Assembly: GCF_002836745.1 (NCBI RefSeq)
Contig: NZ_PJAR01000024.1
Location: forward strand, 265,174 to 329,173
DNA from: Glaciecola sp. 33A
Lineage (GTDB): Bacteria > Pseudomonadota > Gammaproteobacteria > Enterobacterales > Alteromonadaceae
Length of the DNA stretch: 64,000 nt
Reading direction: 5' to 3'
In this document: positions 53,058 to 62,364 of the stretch, piece after piece
Position numbering within the stretch: the first letter of the stretch is position 1
Layout of the letters: every line of letters begins with the position of its first letter
The notes under the pieces: model-generated
Database searches by the model: none
Told to the model about the DNA's origin: nothing
The model's input: the letters and a program-made list of their open reading frames with translations, nothing else
Translations under genes and position numbers: made by a program

Positions 53058-54545
53058 ATGAGTAATAATGTAGATATTAATAATCGCCCCGATTACGATC
53101 ATGTCATCCAAGATATTGCTGATTATGTACTCAGTTTTAGTGTCTCCAGCGAGGAAGCTCTCGACACAGCACGCAACTGTTTACTCGACACATTGGGTTG
53201 TGGACTATTAGCTTTGCGCTTTCCTGAATGCACGAAACACCTTGGACCAATCGTACAAGGCACCCTTGTGCCGAATGGCGCCCGAGTGCCTGGAACATCG
53301 CTGTCACTCGATCCGGTAAAAGCCGCGTGGGACATCGGCTGTATTATTCGCTGGCTGGATTATAACGACACTTGGTTGGCCGCTGAATGGGGTCATCCAT
53401 CGGATAATTTAGGTGGGATCCTGGCTGTGGCAGATCATTTGTCCCAAGTCAAACTATCTAAGGGCGAATCGCCTCTGATGATGCGAGAAGTACTTGAAGC
53501 CATGGTAATGGCGCACGAAATTCAAGGTGTTATAGCCCTAGAAAACTCTTTTAATCGCGTTGGTTTATGCCACGTTTTACTAGTACGTGTTGCCTCAACG
53601 GCGGTTGTCACTAAAATGATGGGCGGCAACAGAGAGCAAATCATGGCTGCAATATCTCAAGCTTGGGTCGATGGTTCTGCACTGCGTACTTATCGTCACG
53701 CACCAAACGCGGGTTCTCGTAAATCTTGGGCTGCGGGTGATGCCACCTCACGAGCGGTTCGCTTGGCTGACATGTCGATGCGTGGCGAAATGGGTATACC
53801 AAGCGCGTTAACAGCGCCGCAATGGGGTTTTTATGACGTCTCTTTCTCGAAGACGAATAAAAACCAAGCACTCAAACCTGAGTCTGAACGTGAGTTTTCG
53901 TTTTCTCAAACCTACGACTCTTATGTAATGGAAAACATCTTGTTTAAGATTTCATTCCCTGCCGAGTTCCATGCGCAAACCGCTGCCGAAGCTTCAGTTA
54001 TTCTACATCCTGAGGTGAAATCTCGCTTATCAGAAATACACAAGATTGTAATTCGCACCCACGAGTCGGCTATTCGTATCATTTCAAAAACGGGCTCCCT
54101 CGCCAACGCTGCTGACCGTGATCATTGCCTGCAATATATGATTGCTGTGCCCTTAGCGTTTGGAAGTTTGACTGCCGAACATTATGAAGACCGCTTTCAT
54201 GATGGCAACCCGATTATCGATGAACTGCGTAACAAAATGGAAATTTTTGAAGACAAACGTTTTACCGCTGAGTACTTAGAAGCAGACAAACGCTCCATTG
54301 CAAATGCCATCCAGGTTTTCTTTAAAGATGGCAGTAGCACAGAAGAAGTGGTTGTGGAATATCCTGTAGGGCATCGCCGTCGTCGTGAAGAAGGCATTCC
54401 GCTGTTAGAGCAAAAATTCAAATCAAACTTAGCATCACGTTTCCCAAATCAGCAGTGTCAAACGATCTTCACGCTTTGTAAAGATCAAGCCATGCTTGAA
54501 AGCACACCGGTAAATCGCTTTATGGATTTATTTGTTATAAGTTGA
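53058..54545 (+). CDS. prpD: 2-methylcitrate dehydratase (MmgE/PrpD family)
   Basis: This is a 495-residue PrpD-family dehydratase, close to the usual 483. Typical text: [70 protein letters not shown] and [15 protein letters not shown]. It converts 2-methylcitrate to 2-methylaconitate in propionate catabolism. No prpB, prpC, acnD or prpF adjoins it. AcnB-type enzymes can catalyse the following hydration, and one is encoded at the other end of the window. It has a good ribosome binding site (AGAGGA before ATG). Confidence 0.93.
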   Translation: MSNNVDINNRPDYDHVIQDIADYVLSFSVSSEEALDTARNCLLDTLGCGLLALRFPECTKHLGPIVQGTLVPNGARVPGTSLSLDPVKAAWDIGCIIRWLDYNDTWLAAEWGHPSDNLGGILAVADHLSQVKLSKGESPLMMREVLEAMVMAHEIQGVIALENSFNRVGLCHVLLVRVASTAVVTKMMGGNREQIMAAISQAWVDGSALRTYRHAPNAGSRKSWAAGDATSRAVRLADMSMRGEMGIPSALTAPQWGFYDVSFSKTNKNQALKPESEREFSFSQTYDSYVMENILFKISFPAEFHAQTAAEASVILHPEVKSRLSEIHKIVIRTHESAIRIISKTGSLANAADRDHCLQYMIAVPLAFGSLTAEHYEDRFHDGNPIIDELRNKMEIFEDKRFTAEYLEADKRSIANAIQVFFKDGSSTEEVVVEYPVGHRRRREEGIPLLEQKFKSNLASRFPNQQCQTIFTLCKDQAMLESTPVNRFMDLFVIS

Positions 54546-55135
54546 GGTTACGATATAAGTTGGTGATTAGTGCCTTAGTTTATTTGGGTTTTGGTACTGC
54601 AGCTCATAAAAACGGTCTAGTTGCGTGCAACTTGTCAACGACAAGCCAGTCGCCAATTGCCGGTAGGTTATTATGTTGTAAAGACGATTGGACAATTTTC
54701 CAGTGCCATCAATTAGAATCCCTTTGACTAGGTTTTCATCGAAGATATAGGCTTGAAGATTTAATCAACGTGGCGCATAGTGTGAACATGTCGTTTTCAA
54801 ACGTGACTAATGTGTCAGGTTGCGGCATGTTTACACTGGCTTTTTTAAATTTAAATGGGGGTAATTATTTTATTAAGTAAAATACAAATGTTGATGCGAA
54901 GCCCGCAATTCATAGTGATTTCTACATTATGATAGTGCAAATTCTGTGTGGTGTAATTTTCTATGTACACAAAATGTAAAAGTTAATTTCAAAATATGAA
55001 ATAAATTTTAAACTAAATCCGTGAGTATGAGTAAAAAGCATGTTACTAATTAACAAATTGGTAACAAACTTGTAGGAAGTAGTAAAAAAAGTACTAAGAA
55101 CCACACATTTCTTTAATAACAATAAGAGAAACATT
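54546..55135. promoter_or_regulatory. Upstream region of the proteorhodopsin gene
   Basis: This 590-bp gap holds no gene that I can support; a short hydrophobic minus-strand frame at 54961-55149 lacks a ribosome binding site. Close to the rhodopsin, GTTACTAATT and AATTGGTAAC (55042-55065) form a near-perfect inverted repeat. The leader ends in AAGAGAAAC before ATG 55136. No -35/-10 pair is convincing by eye. Confidence 0.45.
55042..55065. promoter_or_regulatory. Inverted repeat 71 bp before the proteorhodopsin start
   Basis: GTTACTAATT pairs with AATTGGTAAC over an AACA centre, with one G-T mismatch in DNA terms. It could be an operator or an RNA hairpin in the leader. A shorter GTTACT/AGTAAC element precedes edd. 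Confidence 0.4.
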
Positions 55136-55963
55136 ATGACAACTAACAATGCTTACACCAAAGCAAAAGGCTTTTCATTAAGCCGCACCAGTGTCAGTTT
55201 AAAAATGATCGTAACAGCATTATTTTTATTCGCGCTACCAAGTTTTGCTTATGCCGCTGCTAATCTGGCTGCTGACGATTTTGTCGGTATTTCATTTTGG
55301 ATCATTTCAATGGCGCTGATGGCGTCGACCGTCTTTTTCCTTTGGGAAACACAAGGTGTTTCTGCAAAATGGAAAACCTCCCTCGTCGTATCCGCTCTTG
55401 TTACTTTCATCGCGGCTGTTCACTATTTCTATATGCGTGACGTATGGGTAGCAACGCAAACTACGCCTACGGTATATCGATATATAGATTGGTTACTCAC
55501 AGTGCCATTATTGATGATTGAATTCTATCTGATACTACGCGCTATTGGCGTTGCATCACCTGGTATATTTTGGCGTTTGCTACTCGGTACGTTAGTCATG
55601 CTAATACCAGGCTACATGGCAGAAGCGGGCTATATCAATGTCACCGTAGGATTTGTGATAGGTATGTTAGGTTGGTTCTACATTCTGTATGAAATCTTTT
55701 TTGGAGCAGCCGGCAAAGCAGCAGAAACTGTCACCAGCGAAGCGGTCAAATTTGCATATAACGCGATGCGTTGGGTCGTAACTGTAGGTTGGGCAATCTA
55801 TCCTATTGGTTATGTATTAGGATATATGACAGGAACAGCTGATCAAGAGTCGCTAAACATCATTTACAACTTAGCCGATTTCGTTAACAAAATCGCGTTC
55901 GGTCTATTAATATGGTACGCAGCAACTAGCGAAAGCCAGCCAATGAGTGTAAAACAAAGCTGA
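55136..55963 (+). CDS. Proton-pumping proteorhodopsin, green-absorbing type
   Basis: This is a 275-residue microbial rhodopsin with seven membrane helices after an N-terminal leader (residues ~20-41, cleaved in known proteorhodopsins). Retinal binds K252 (ADFVNKIAFGLLIW). The proton acceptor is D118 and the donor E129, giving the D-T-E motif of outward pumps (RYIDWLLTVPLLMIEF). H96 (AAVHYFYMRDVW) is the acceptor-coupled histidine. The spectral-tuning site equals L126, which in this family means green rather than blue absorption. It is followed by a terminator and then the retinal pathway genes, which supply its chromophore. Light-driven proton export would support energy balance in the photic zone. 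Confidence 0.97.
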   Translation: MTTNNAYTKAKGFSLSRTSVSLKMIVTALFLFALPSFAYAAANLAADDFVGISFWIISMALMASTVFFLWETQGVSAKWKTSLVVSALVTFIAAVHYFYMRDVWVATQTTPTVYRYIDWLLTVPLLMIEFYLILRAIGVASPGIFWRLLLGTLVMLIPGYMAEAGYINVTVGFVIGMLGWFYILYEIFFGAAGKAAETVTSEAVKFAYNAMRWVVTVGWAIYPIGYVLGYMTGTADQESLNIIYNLADFVNKIAFGLLIWYAATSESQPMSVKQS

Positions 55964-55993
55964 ATATAAACGTATATTTTTTAATGTACTGGT

Positions 55994-56033
55994 GAGTCTG
56001 TAGTCACTATAACAGTGGCTGCAGGCTCCTTTT
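55994..56033 (+). terminator. Terminator between proteorhodopsin and crtE
   Basis: GAGTCTGTAGTCAC (55994-56007) pairs with GTGGCTGCAGGCTC (56015-56028) over TATAACA, using three G-U pairs, followed by CTTTT. It probably ends or attenuates the rhodopsin transcript, separating abundant opsin mRNA from the pathway genes. Confidence 0.8.
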
Positions 56034-56051
56034 AACATACGGCCAACATTC

Positions 56052-56909
56052 ATGAATCAAACTTACGCAAATCCTAATTTTGACTCGTCTGTCTTACTTG
56101 AACAGTGCGAAAACCATATGCTTGGTTTCATAAAAGACAACGAACCTTCTCGTTTCCATCTAGCTAGTGGCGGCAGTCGAACGCGTGCAAAACTGTGTAT
56201 CGATGCAGGAACGGCGCTTCAACTCCCGACATCATCTATTATTGCTTTAGCTGGAGCGGTAGAACTACTTCACAATGCGTCGTTGGTGCATGACGACTTG
56301 CAAGACCAAGAAAGTACTCGACGAAATCAAGAGGCAATATGGAAAAAATACGGTAAAGCTCACGCCATTTGTGCTGGTGATGCTATGATTTCCGCCGCAT
56401 TTGCTTCACTTGCACATGTCGATTCAACACCTTCATTATCTGCACTCTTAATCCATACGCATGAAGCGGTTGCGATGACCGTTCGGGGTCAGTCACGAGA
56501 CCTAGATGCAAATAACGACATAACTGAGCAAGAGTACGAAAATATCGCCGCAATGAAATCGGGTCCATTAATTCGACTTACTTTGGAACTGCCGCTGTTA
56601 ATGGCAGGTTGTGAGAATTATATATCCAACGCAAAATTTGCGTTAAGCCGATTTTCAATTGCCTATCAAATACTAGATGACTTAAATGATTGGCAGCAAG
56701 ACGCGCAGCGCAATCAACTTAATCTAGTCAATTTAATCGCGGCTAAAAGCTCGATACAAGAGGCTATAACGATATCTAAAAATCGAGCCCAATATTTACT
56801 GAAACAGTGCGAAAAAGAATTGGCACTACTTCCCGTAAACTGCGCAAGTTCGTTTATCCGCGCATCCAAAAGTTTGCTTGCAAAAACAACAGGTACTAGA
56901 AATGAATAA
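56052..56909 (+). CDS. crtE: Geranylgeranyl diphosphate synthase (polyprenyl synthetase family)
   Basis: This is a 285-residue prenyltransferase, first enzyme of the carotenoid pathway. First Asp-rich motif: D81-D82-x-x-D85 in LVHDDLQDQESTRR. Second: D209-D210-x-x-D213 in YQILDDLNDWQQD. GGSRTRAKL is the conserved substrate-binding start. It makes the C20 diphosphate from farnesyl diphosphate or IPP/DMAPP. Its last eight bases overlap the start of crtI. Distinguishing it from a farnesyl synthase rests on the crt context. Confidence 0.92.
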   Translation: MNQTYANPNFDSSVLLEQCENHMLGFIKDNEPSRFHLASGGSRTRAKLCIDAGTALQLPTSSIIALAGAVELLHNASLVHDDLQDQESTRRNQEAIWKKYGKAHAICAGDAMISAAFASLAHVDSTPSLSALLIHTHEAVAMTVRGQSRDLDANNDITEQEYENIAAMKSGPLIRLTLELPLLMAGCENYISNAKFALSRFSIAYQILDDLNDWQQDAQRNQLNLVNLIAAKSSIQEAITISKNRAQYLLKQCEKELALLPVNCASSFIRASKSLLAKTTGTRNE

Positions 56910-58374
56910 AGCAGTTGTCATCGGCGCTGGACTCGGCGGCATTGCCTCTGCGCTGCGCTTAAGAGCGAAAGGTTATGACGTGGTCATTATTGACCAGAGA
57001 GAAAGATTAGGCGGGCGAGCACAGCAATTTAATAAAGAAGGCTTTATTTTTGACGCAGGGCCTACAGTAATAACCGCGCCGTTTTTACTCGAAGAGCTAT
57101 TTACACTCTTTGATAAGCAAATGTCTGACTACATCGACCTTGTGCCAGTTGAGCCATGGTATCGGTTTGTTTACTCGGATGGGACGCATTTTGATTATGG
57201 CGGAACAATTGAAGACACACTTGAGCGTATTAAACAAATTGAGCCGGATGACCAAGCTGGATATTTGGGTCTTTTGGCGCAATCAGAAGCGATATTTGAT
57301 GTCGGGTTCACGCAACTAGCGGACAAGCCGTTTCATAAAATGTCAACTATGCTTGCTCAAGTGCCGGCGCTTATCAGACTTAAATGTTACCGAACCGTTT
57401 GGCAGATGGTAAGTGCATACTTGAAAAGTGATAAGCTCAGGCAGGCTTTTTCAATCCAGCCATTACTTGTCGGTGGTAATCCTTTTGCCACCACCAGCAT
57501 TTATAGTTTGATACATTATCTTGAGCGTAAATGGGGTGTTCACTTTGCGATGGGCGGCACAGGTGCTCTGGTCGACGGTCTTGAAAAGCTGATGAAAGAG
57601 CAAGGCATTGAAATTATGCTAAACACCCAAGTGACCGATTTAACCATTCTGGATAATCAGGTTACTGAGGTGCATACCAACGCTGGCAAACTTGCATGTG
57701 ACAAAGTGATTTCAAATATAGACCCTAAATATCTGTATAGAAACTTAATACCGAGCAAGCAACAAAAGTTGAGTGCAAAGATCAAAACAAAGCACAGTTC
57801 ACTCTCTATGGGGCTATTTGTATTGCATTTTGGTACTACCAAGCAATATCCTGATATTGTGCATCACACTATATGGTTAGGTAAGCGATATGAGGATCTG
57901 CTGAGTGATATCTTTGATAAAAAGATATTGGCTGACGACTTCTCACTATATTTACATCGTCCGACAGCTACAGATCCTAGTATGGCACCACAAGGATGCG
58001 ATTCATTTTATGTGTTGGCGCCGGTGCCTAACAATCTTTCTGGCATTGATTGGTCAGTCCAAGAGAAAGATTATGGAGATCGCATCATTGCCGCATTAGA
58101 AAAGACCATCATGCCCGGTTTGTCATCACATATCGTGCACCGATTCGCTAAAACGCCTAAAGACTTTGAACATGACTTTAGTAGTGTTGAGGGTAGTGGT
58201 TTTTCTATTGCTCCTTCGTTTCAACAATCGGCTTGGTTCAGATTTCATAATCGCGCCGAAGGTCCTGATAATTTATTTTTATGCGGTGCTGGCACTCATC
58301 CGGGCGCAGGCGTACCAGGAGTGTTATCTTCAGCCAAAGTGGTTGACCGACTAATTAACCCTGTCAACGCATAG
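56902..58374 (+). CDS. crtI: Phytoene desaturase
   Basis: This 490-residue FAD-dependent desaturase introduces four double bases' worth of unsaturation, phytoene to lycopene. ATG 56902 (MNKAVVIGAGLGGIASALRL) is preferred to a start 24 bases upstream, as it begins directly at the dinucleotide fold. DAGPTVITAPFLLEELF, GGTGALVDGLEKLM and the C-terminal FLCGAGTHPGAGVPGVL are diagnostic of CrtI. It overlaps crtE by eight bases, suggesting coupled translation. Confidence 0.96.
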   Translation: MNKAVVIGAGLGGIASALRLRAKGYDVVIIDQRERLGGRAQQFNKEGFIFDAGPTVITAPFLLEELFTLFDKQMSDYIDLVPVEPWYRFVYSDGTHFDYGGTIEDTLERIKQIEPDDQAGYLGLLAQSEAIFDVGFTQLADKPFHKMSTMLAQVPALIRLKCYRTVWQMVSAYLKSDKLRQAFSIQPLLVGGNPFATTSIYSLIHYLERKWGVHFAMGGTGALVDGLEKLMKEQGIEIMLNTQVTDLTILDNQVTEVHTNAGKLACDKVISNIDPKYLYRNLIPSKQQKLSAKIKTKHSSLSMGLFVLHFGTTKQYPDIVHHTIWLGKRYEDLLSDIFDKKILADDFSLYLHRPTATDPSMAPQGCDSFYVLAPVPNNLSGIDWSVQEKDYGDRIIAALEKTIMPGLSSHIVHRFAKTPKDFEHDFSSVEGSGFSIAPSFQQSAWFRFHNRAEGPDNLFLCGAGTHPGAGVPGVLSSAKVVDRLINPVNA

Positions 58375-58389
58375 ACCAGCGAGGACATC

Positions 58390-59286
58390 ATGCAGGACAA
58401 TCCTACAACGCTGTTAAAAAAGCATGGCAAATCATTTAATTTTGCACGTTTTTTTTTAGGTTCAAAAACCGGTATTGCTGCGGCTCGCCTATATCGATTT
58501 TGCCGTATTGTTGACGATATAGCAGATGAAAATGAAGATAAAGTAGAGGCAGCAGCGCAGCTCAAGTTGTTAAAACAACAGATTATTCAAAATCAAGAAA
58601 CGGACCCTGTTGTTGGTGACTTTCTGATGCTCTGTTCAGAGTATGGTATCGATCGAAAACATGGCATTACGCTTATCGAAGGGGTAAGCCAAGACCTAAT
58701 TCCTTTAGCGCTGACCAGCGATAAGATGCTCATTCAATATGCCTATCGAGTGGCTGGCGTGGTTGGTTTGATGATGGCACCTATTCTAGGTGCGAAAAAA
58801 TCAGGTCATTCTTTTGCGGTCGACTTGGGCATTGGTATGCAACTGACCAATATTGCTCGCGATGTAATGGAAGATGCAAAAATGCAGCGCCGATATATTC
58901 CTCAAAATTGGGTCAATGGTTTATCCGCAGCGCAAATTGCAAAAAGTGAAATAGCGGAAAGAGCCATTGTGCAAAAAGCCATTCAAAGGCTGCTGCAACT
59001 GGCTGAAACATATTACCAAAGCGGCCTAGCTGGTTTGTATTATTTGCCACCACGTAATCGACGAGCCATTGCCGTAGCAGCATTTGTTTACCGTGACATT
59101 GGTCGTAAACTTCTCAATAAAGATTGTATTTATTGGCAAGGAAGGGTGATGGTGCCAACGCCAAGAAAACTACAATTAGCCAGTCAGGCTTTGTGGCAGT
59201 TAACCACCTCGAAACTAGCCCACACTGATTGTGTGCATGCTAGAGAACTGCATTCGCATTTAGCGTCAGAGATGCAGAGCAAGTGA
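58390..59286 (+). CDS. crtB: Phytoene synthase
   Basis: This is a 298-residue squalene/phytoene synthase joining two geranylgeranyl diphosphates. The first Asp-rich motif is FCRIVDDIADENED. The second is QLTNIARDVMEDAKMQRRYI, followed by the usual P-x-x-W (IPQNWVNGL). YRVAGVVGLMM is the conserved central helix. GAGG lies six bases before ATG 58390. Its stop overlaps the crtY start by four bases. Confidence 0.96.
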   Translation: MQDNPTTLLKKHGKSFNFARFFLGSKTGIAAARLYRFCRIVDDIADENEDKVEAAAQLKLLKQQIIQNQETDPVVGDFLMLCSEYGIDRKHGITLIEGVSQDLIPLALTSDKMLIQYAYRVAGVVGLMMAPILGAKKSGHSFAVDLGIGMQLTNIARDVMEDAKMQRRYIPQNWVNGLSAAQIAKSEIAERAIVQKAIQRLLQLAETYYQSGLAGLYYLPPRNRRAIAVAAFVYRDIGRKLLNKDCIYWQGRVMVPTPRKLQLASQALWQLTTSKLAHTDCVHARELHSHLASEMQSK

Positions 59287-60491
59287 CGCAGTTATCGACC
59301 AAACAAAGTGAGGTTGATTTAATCATTATAGGGGCTGGGGCTGCGGGTTTATCATTGTTGCTAGCACTAGACGCTGCAAACTACGCGGGCAAGGTAGTTG
59401 TGCTTGAAAGTAGGCAAGGGCCTCAGAACGATAAAATGTGGAGCTTTTGGCATGTCACTGAAGCCAATCGTAGCAGCGAAAGAGGAAATAGCTTACCGGC
59501 TTATATTGAAGCAATTTTAACTCATAAGTGGCAAAGCTGGAGTCTATCTGCCGATGGAAGCGAGTATTTAATGCACGATACTCTTTTTCAATACTGCTGC
59601 CTTAGATCGGAGTCCTTATGTGCGCTCGCTTTGGAGAGAACCGCTGCCAAAGAGAACTTTCATATTCGTTTTGATAGTCACGTTGGTTCAATAACCGCGG
59701 CAGGGTTTGCGGCTATTGTGACTACAGGGAGCGAGCAACTGTCGGCTAAGCAAGTTGTTGATACAAGACCTCCGCCACTACAGAGCCAGCATGAAGGCCT
59801 TATTCAGTGTTTTTATGGTGAGGAAATTGTATGTGAGGTCGATGTATTCGAGCCGTCCACGGTTAAATTGATGCATCAGCTACGTCATTCAGAAGTTGGT
59901 ATCGAATTTATTTACATCCTGCCTTTTAGCACCAAGCATGCGCTCGTAGAGTTTACTTGCTTTAGTTTAGCTCCTGTCGCAGCGTCTGTTTTGAAAGCAC
60001 GCCTAACTGACGCGATACACAAAATAGTAAAGCAACATCCCTACACCATACAACGCACCGAATGCGCAGCTTTACCAATGTATTTAGTCAATCAAAATAC
60101 ACAACATCGAAAGCAGGCTATCATTTATGGGGGGATTGCGGGCGGCGCGATGCGTGCTTCAACCGGATATAGTTTTATTGGAAGCCAAAAATGGGCTACA
60201 CAAAGTGCGCATGATTTAATTAAAACAAGTACGATATCTGTTAATACGCCTATTCCTGCTATCTATCAAATGATGGATAAACTGATGTTAAGTGTGTTAA
60301 GAAATGACATGGAAGTGGGTGTTACGATTTTTATACAACTTTTTAAGACCGTTCCAGCGCAGAGATTTGTGCGTTTTATGTCAGAGAAGGCGACCCTAAT
60401 CGATTTCGTTTGTATTATTTGGGCTATGCCCAAAAAACCTTTTTTACGTGCTTTATTTCGACGTGTGAGAGTTAACATAAAAAATGGGTAA
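59283..60491 (+). CDS. crtY: Lycopene beta-cyclase (CrtY type)
   Basis: This is a 402-residue flavoprotein cyclase that closes both ends of lycopene to make beta-carotene. It begins at GTG 59283 inside the crtB stop (GTGA). Dinucleotide fold: DLIIIGAGAAGLSLLLALD. DKMWSFWHVTE and the Q-C-F-Y-G segment (LIQCFYGEEIVCEVDVFEPS) are CrtY hallmarks, with YGGIAGGAMRASTGYSF near the C-terminus. It overlaps blh by eight bases. Confidence 0.94.
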   Translation: MTQLSTKQSEVDLIIIGAGAAGLSLLLALDAANYAGKVVVLESRQGPQNDKMWSFWHVTEANRSSERGNSLPAYIEAILTHKWQSWSLSADGSEYLMHDTLFQYCCLRSESLCALALERTAAKENFHIRFDSHVGSITAAGFAAIVTTGSEQLSAKQVVDTRPPPLQSQHEGLIQCFYGEEIVCEVDVFEPSTVKLMHQLRHSEVGIEFIYILPFSTKHALVEFTCFSLAPVAASVLKARLTDAIHKIVKQHPYTIQRTECAALPMYLVNQNTQHRKQAIIYGGIAGGAMRASTGYSFIGSQKWATQSAHDLIKTSTISVNTPIPAIYQMMDKLMLSVLRNDMEVGVTIFIQLFKTVPAQRFVRFMSEKATLIDFVCIIWAMPKKPFLRALFRRVRVNIKNG

Positions 60492-61356
60492 ATTACACTT
60501 CACGCAAATCTATTTGGTCACACTCGGACTCTCGGTACTTGCTCTGCTGCTGAATATTGAGTTATCTAATGCCGCCGGCGTAGCAGCCTTAGCGATTGCA
60601 GTGGTTATTTTAGGTTTACCACATGGGGCATTAGACTTTGCCGTTGCTAAATCATTAAATTATGTTACCGGTGTTCGTACTGCGTGTCGTTTTCTAGTTA
60701 TTTATACGGCAGTGGCGGGTGTGTCGATTGTATTTTGGATTGCTTTACCAGGTACTGCATTATCTTTGTTTTTAGGTATTTCGATTTTTCACTTTGCAGC
60801 CGACTGGCGAACGACGATGCCATGGTATGCGCGAATTTGCTTATCAGCCATGGTGCTCTGCGGCCCTTCTATTGTAAATAGCGCTATAGTGTTAACTCTC
60901 TTTACCGCGTTATTTGTTAGCGGTGAAGTCGCTGTTTGGATTATTCAAGCGATGCAAATGATTTTCGCGGTGGCTTTTTTAGGTTTTGTATACTTTGTTA
61001 TTGAGGCTGTTACCAATAAAAAAATAAAAAGTGGATGGCAAGTAACAGAATGGATTGCGCTGATAACCAGCAGCGTAGTGCTTACCCCATTGCTTCACTT
61101 TGCACTCTACTTTTGCATACTGCACTCTCCAAAGCATTTGTTTGACGTTAGTAAGATGCTAAAACTGAGCTTCGTAAAAGTGATTGTCATCAGTTTGCCC
61201 TTTGTAATACTCACCTTGGTTTTAGCTTGGGTGCTTTTCGCAGTGGTTGCAAGCGACGCCATAGATACTGAGTTACTGCGCTGGATCTTTATTGGCTTAT
61301 TCGGTCTAACTATGTCGCATATGATGCTAATTCATCTGTGGCATCGAACCAGATAG
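60484..61356 (+). CDS. blh: Beta-carotene 15,15'-dioxygenase, Brp/Blh family
   Basis: This is a 290-residue polytopic membrane protein that cleaves beta-carotene into two retinals, the chromophore of the proteorhodopsin encoded 4.5 kb upstream. The iron-ligand histidines of the family are visible in LGLPHGALDFAV, SIFHFAADWR and CILHSPKHLFDV, with a final LIHLWHR. It starts inside the crtY stop region. Its last 30 bases overlap the 3' end of the convergent idi gene. Confidence 0.93.
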   Translation: MGKLHFTQIYLVTLGLSVLALLLNIELSNAAGVAALAIAVVILGLPHGALDFAVAKSLNYVTGVRTACRFLVIYTAVAGVSIVFWIALPGTALSLFLGISIFHFAADWRTTMPWYARICLSAMVLCGPSIVNSAIVLTLFTALFVSGEVAVWIIQAMQMIFAVAFLGFVYFVIEAVTNKKIKSGWQVTEWIALITSSVVLTPLLHFALYFCILHSPKHLFDVSKMLKLSFVKVIVISLPFVILTLVLAWVLFAVVASDAIDTELLRWIFIGLFGLTMSHMMLIHLWHRTR

Positions 61357-61911
61357 CCTTTTTGAAACGGTGATATTGGCGCGGGCAAACGAAAATACTT
61401 GCGCAAACCATGCGGTAAACATCTCAGGGTTATTGTTTAGTTGCTTTTCAATTTCGCTTTCCTTCCACCAACGTGCTTCCATGACCTCATCCACATTGTT
61501 CTGCCATGTCAGTTCCATAACTTCGGATACGAGTATGTGATCGAACTCATGCTCAATTAGATTGTTATCCAGACGGTGCTTGTAACGTATCTTGCCAACT
61601 GTTAATAAATTTAAGGGGGCTTGTATACCAAGTTCTTCTGAAACTCGACGCTGTGCGGCAGTGGTGATAGTTTCGTTTGGTAGAGGGTGCGAGCAACAGG
61701 TATTTGTCCACAGTCCGCCACTGTGATACTTGTGCAGAGCTCTGCGTTGCAGCAGATATTCAACACGATCTCTTTTACGTCGAATAACCATGACTGAAAA
61801 AGCCAAATGTAAGTCACCGCGAATATGTGCAGTCATCTTATCGACGTATCCGGTAATGTTACCGTCGCCGTCGACTAATGGTACTAAAATGATGTCGTCT
61901 TTTTTACTCAT
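61327..61911 (-). CDS. idi: Isopentenyl-diphosphate delta-isomerase, type 1
   Basis: This 194-residue Nudix-fold isomerase balances IPP and DMAPP, the precursors of the crt pathway. Catalytic Cys lies in TNTCCSHPLP; the Nudix-like region is RRVSEELGI, and EFDHILVSE carries the conserved glutamate. DGNITGYVDKMTAHIRGDLH is the typical start. It is convergent with blh and shares 30 bp with it (61327-61356). So it belongs to the retinal gene set but is driven from its own promoter. Confidence 0.95.
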   Translation of the reverse strand: MSKKDDIILVPLVDGDGNITGYVDKMTAHIRGDLHLAFSVMVIRRKRDRVEYLLQRRALHKYHSGGLWTNTCCSHPLPNETITTAAQRRVSEELGIQAPLNLLTVGKIRYKHRLDNNLIEHEFDHILVSEVMELTWQNNVDEVMEARWWKESEIEKQLNNNPEMFTAWFAQVFSFARANITVSKRLSGSMPQMN

Positions 61912-61961
61912 ATTATTATAACCACTATGGTCATAAAAAGGATCATTAACACCAGGGTAAA

Positions 61962-62111
61962 CTATGGCTTTCTAATGTACTTAAGTTCGAGAAGTTGTTT
62001 AGCTGTTATAGGCTTGCTAAGGTAATATCCTTGCGCGCAGTCACACGTTAATTCTTCCAATAAAGTAAGCTGCTCATGCATTTTTCCTTCAATTTCAAAA
62101 CGACGTGTCAT
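61962..62111 (-). pseudogene. C-terminal remnant of an EAL-domain phosphodiesterase
   Basis: A 49-codon minus-strand frame reads EGKMHEQLTLLEELTCDCAQ, then GYYLSKPITAKQLLEL and a stop. It matches the end of EAL domains (E-x-Q-L-x-x-L-x-x-L-x-C-D-x-x-Q-G-Y-Y-x-S-K-P). All catalytic residues of c-di-GMP hydrolysis lie further upstream and are missing. It is a leftover of a deleted regulator gene. Confidence 0.75.
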
Positions 62112-62364
62112 GCTAGTTCATAACAATTAAACTCTCCTTATAAAAATATTTATAAAGCCAGAGAAAATACCTTATGCTCAGCACAAGTGTTAATTTACGT
62201 TGCTATTACGCAATCCAGTGGCAGACCTTTGTATTAGTTATTAACATAACATCTTAAGAATCTAGATGAAAAATGGCATAATAAATCACAAACTTTACAG
62301 ACCGACTAGCCTCATTCATTTATGATAGCGTGATTGGCTTGCATTATTTCTACTGAGGTTTTTT
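62112..62364. other. Intergenic region before the luciferase-like gene
   Basis: AT-rich stretch without a gene. It should carry the promoter of the gene at 62365, whose leader has TGAGG before the ATG. No repeats or operators stand out. Confidence 0.4.

Noticed and set aside
54961-55149. Hydrophobic 62-codon minus-strand frame before proteorhodopsin
   Set aside because: AT-rich sequence gives Leu/Phe runs by chance; no ribosome binding site, and it overlaps the opsin start.
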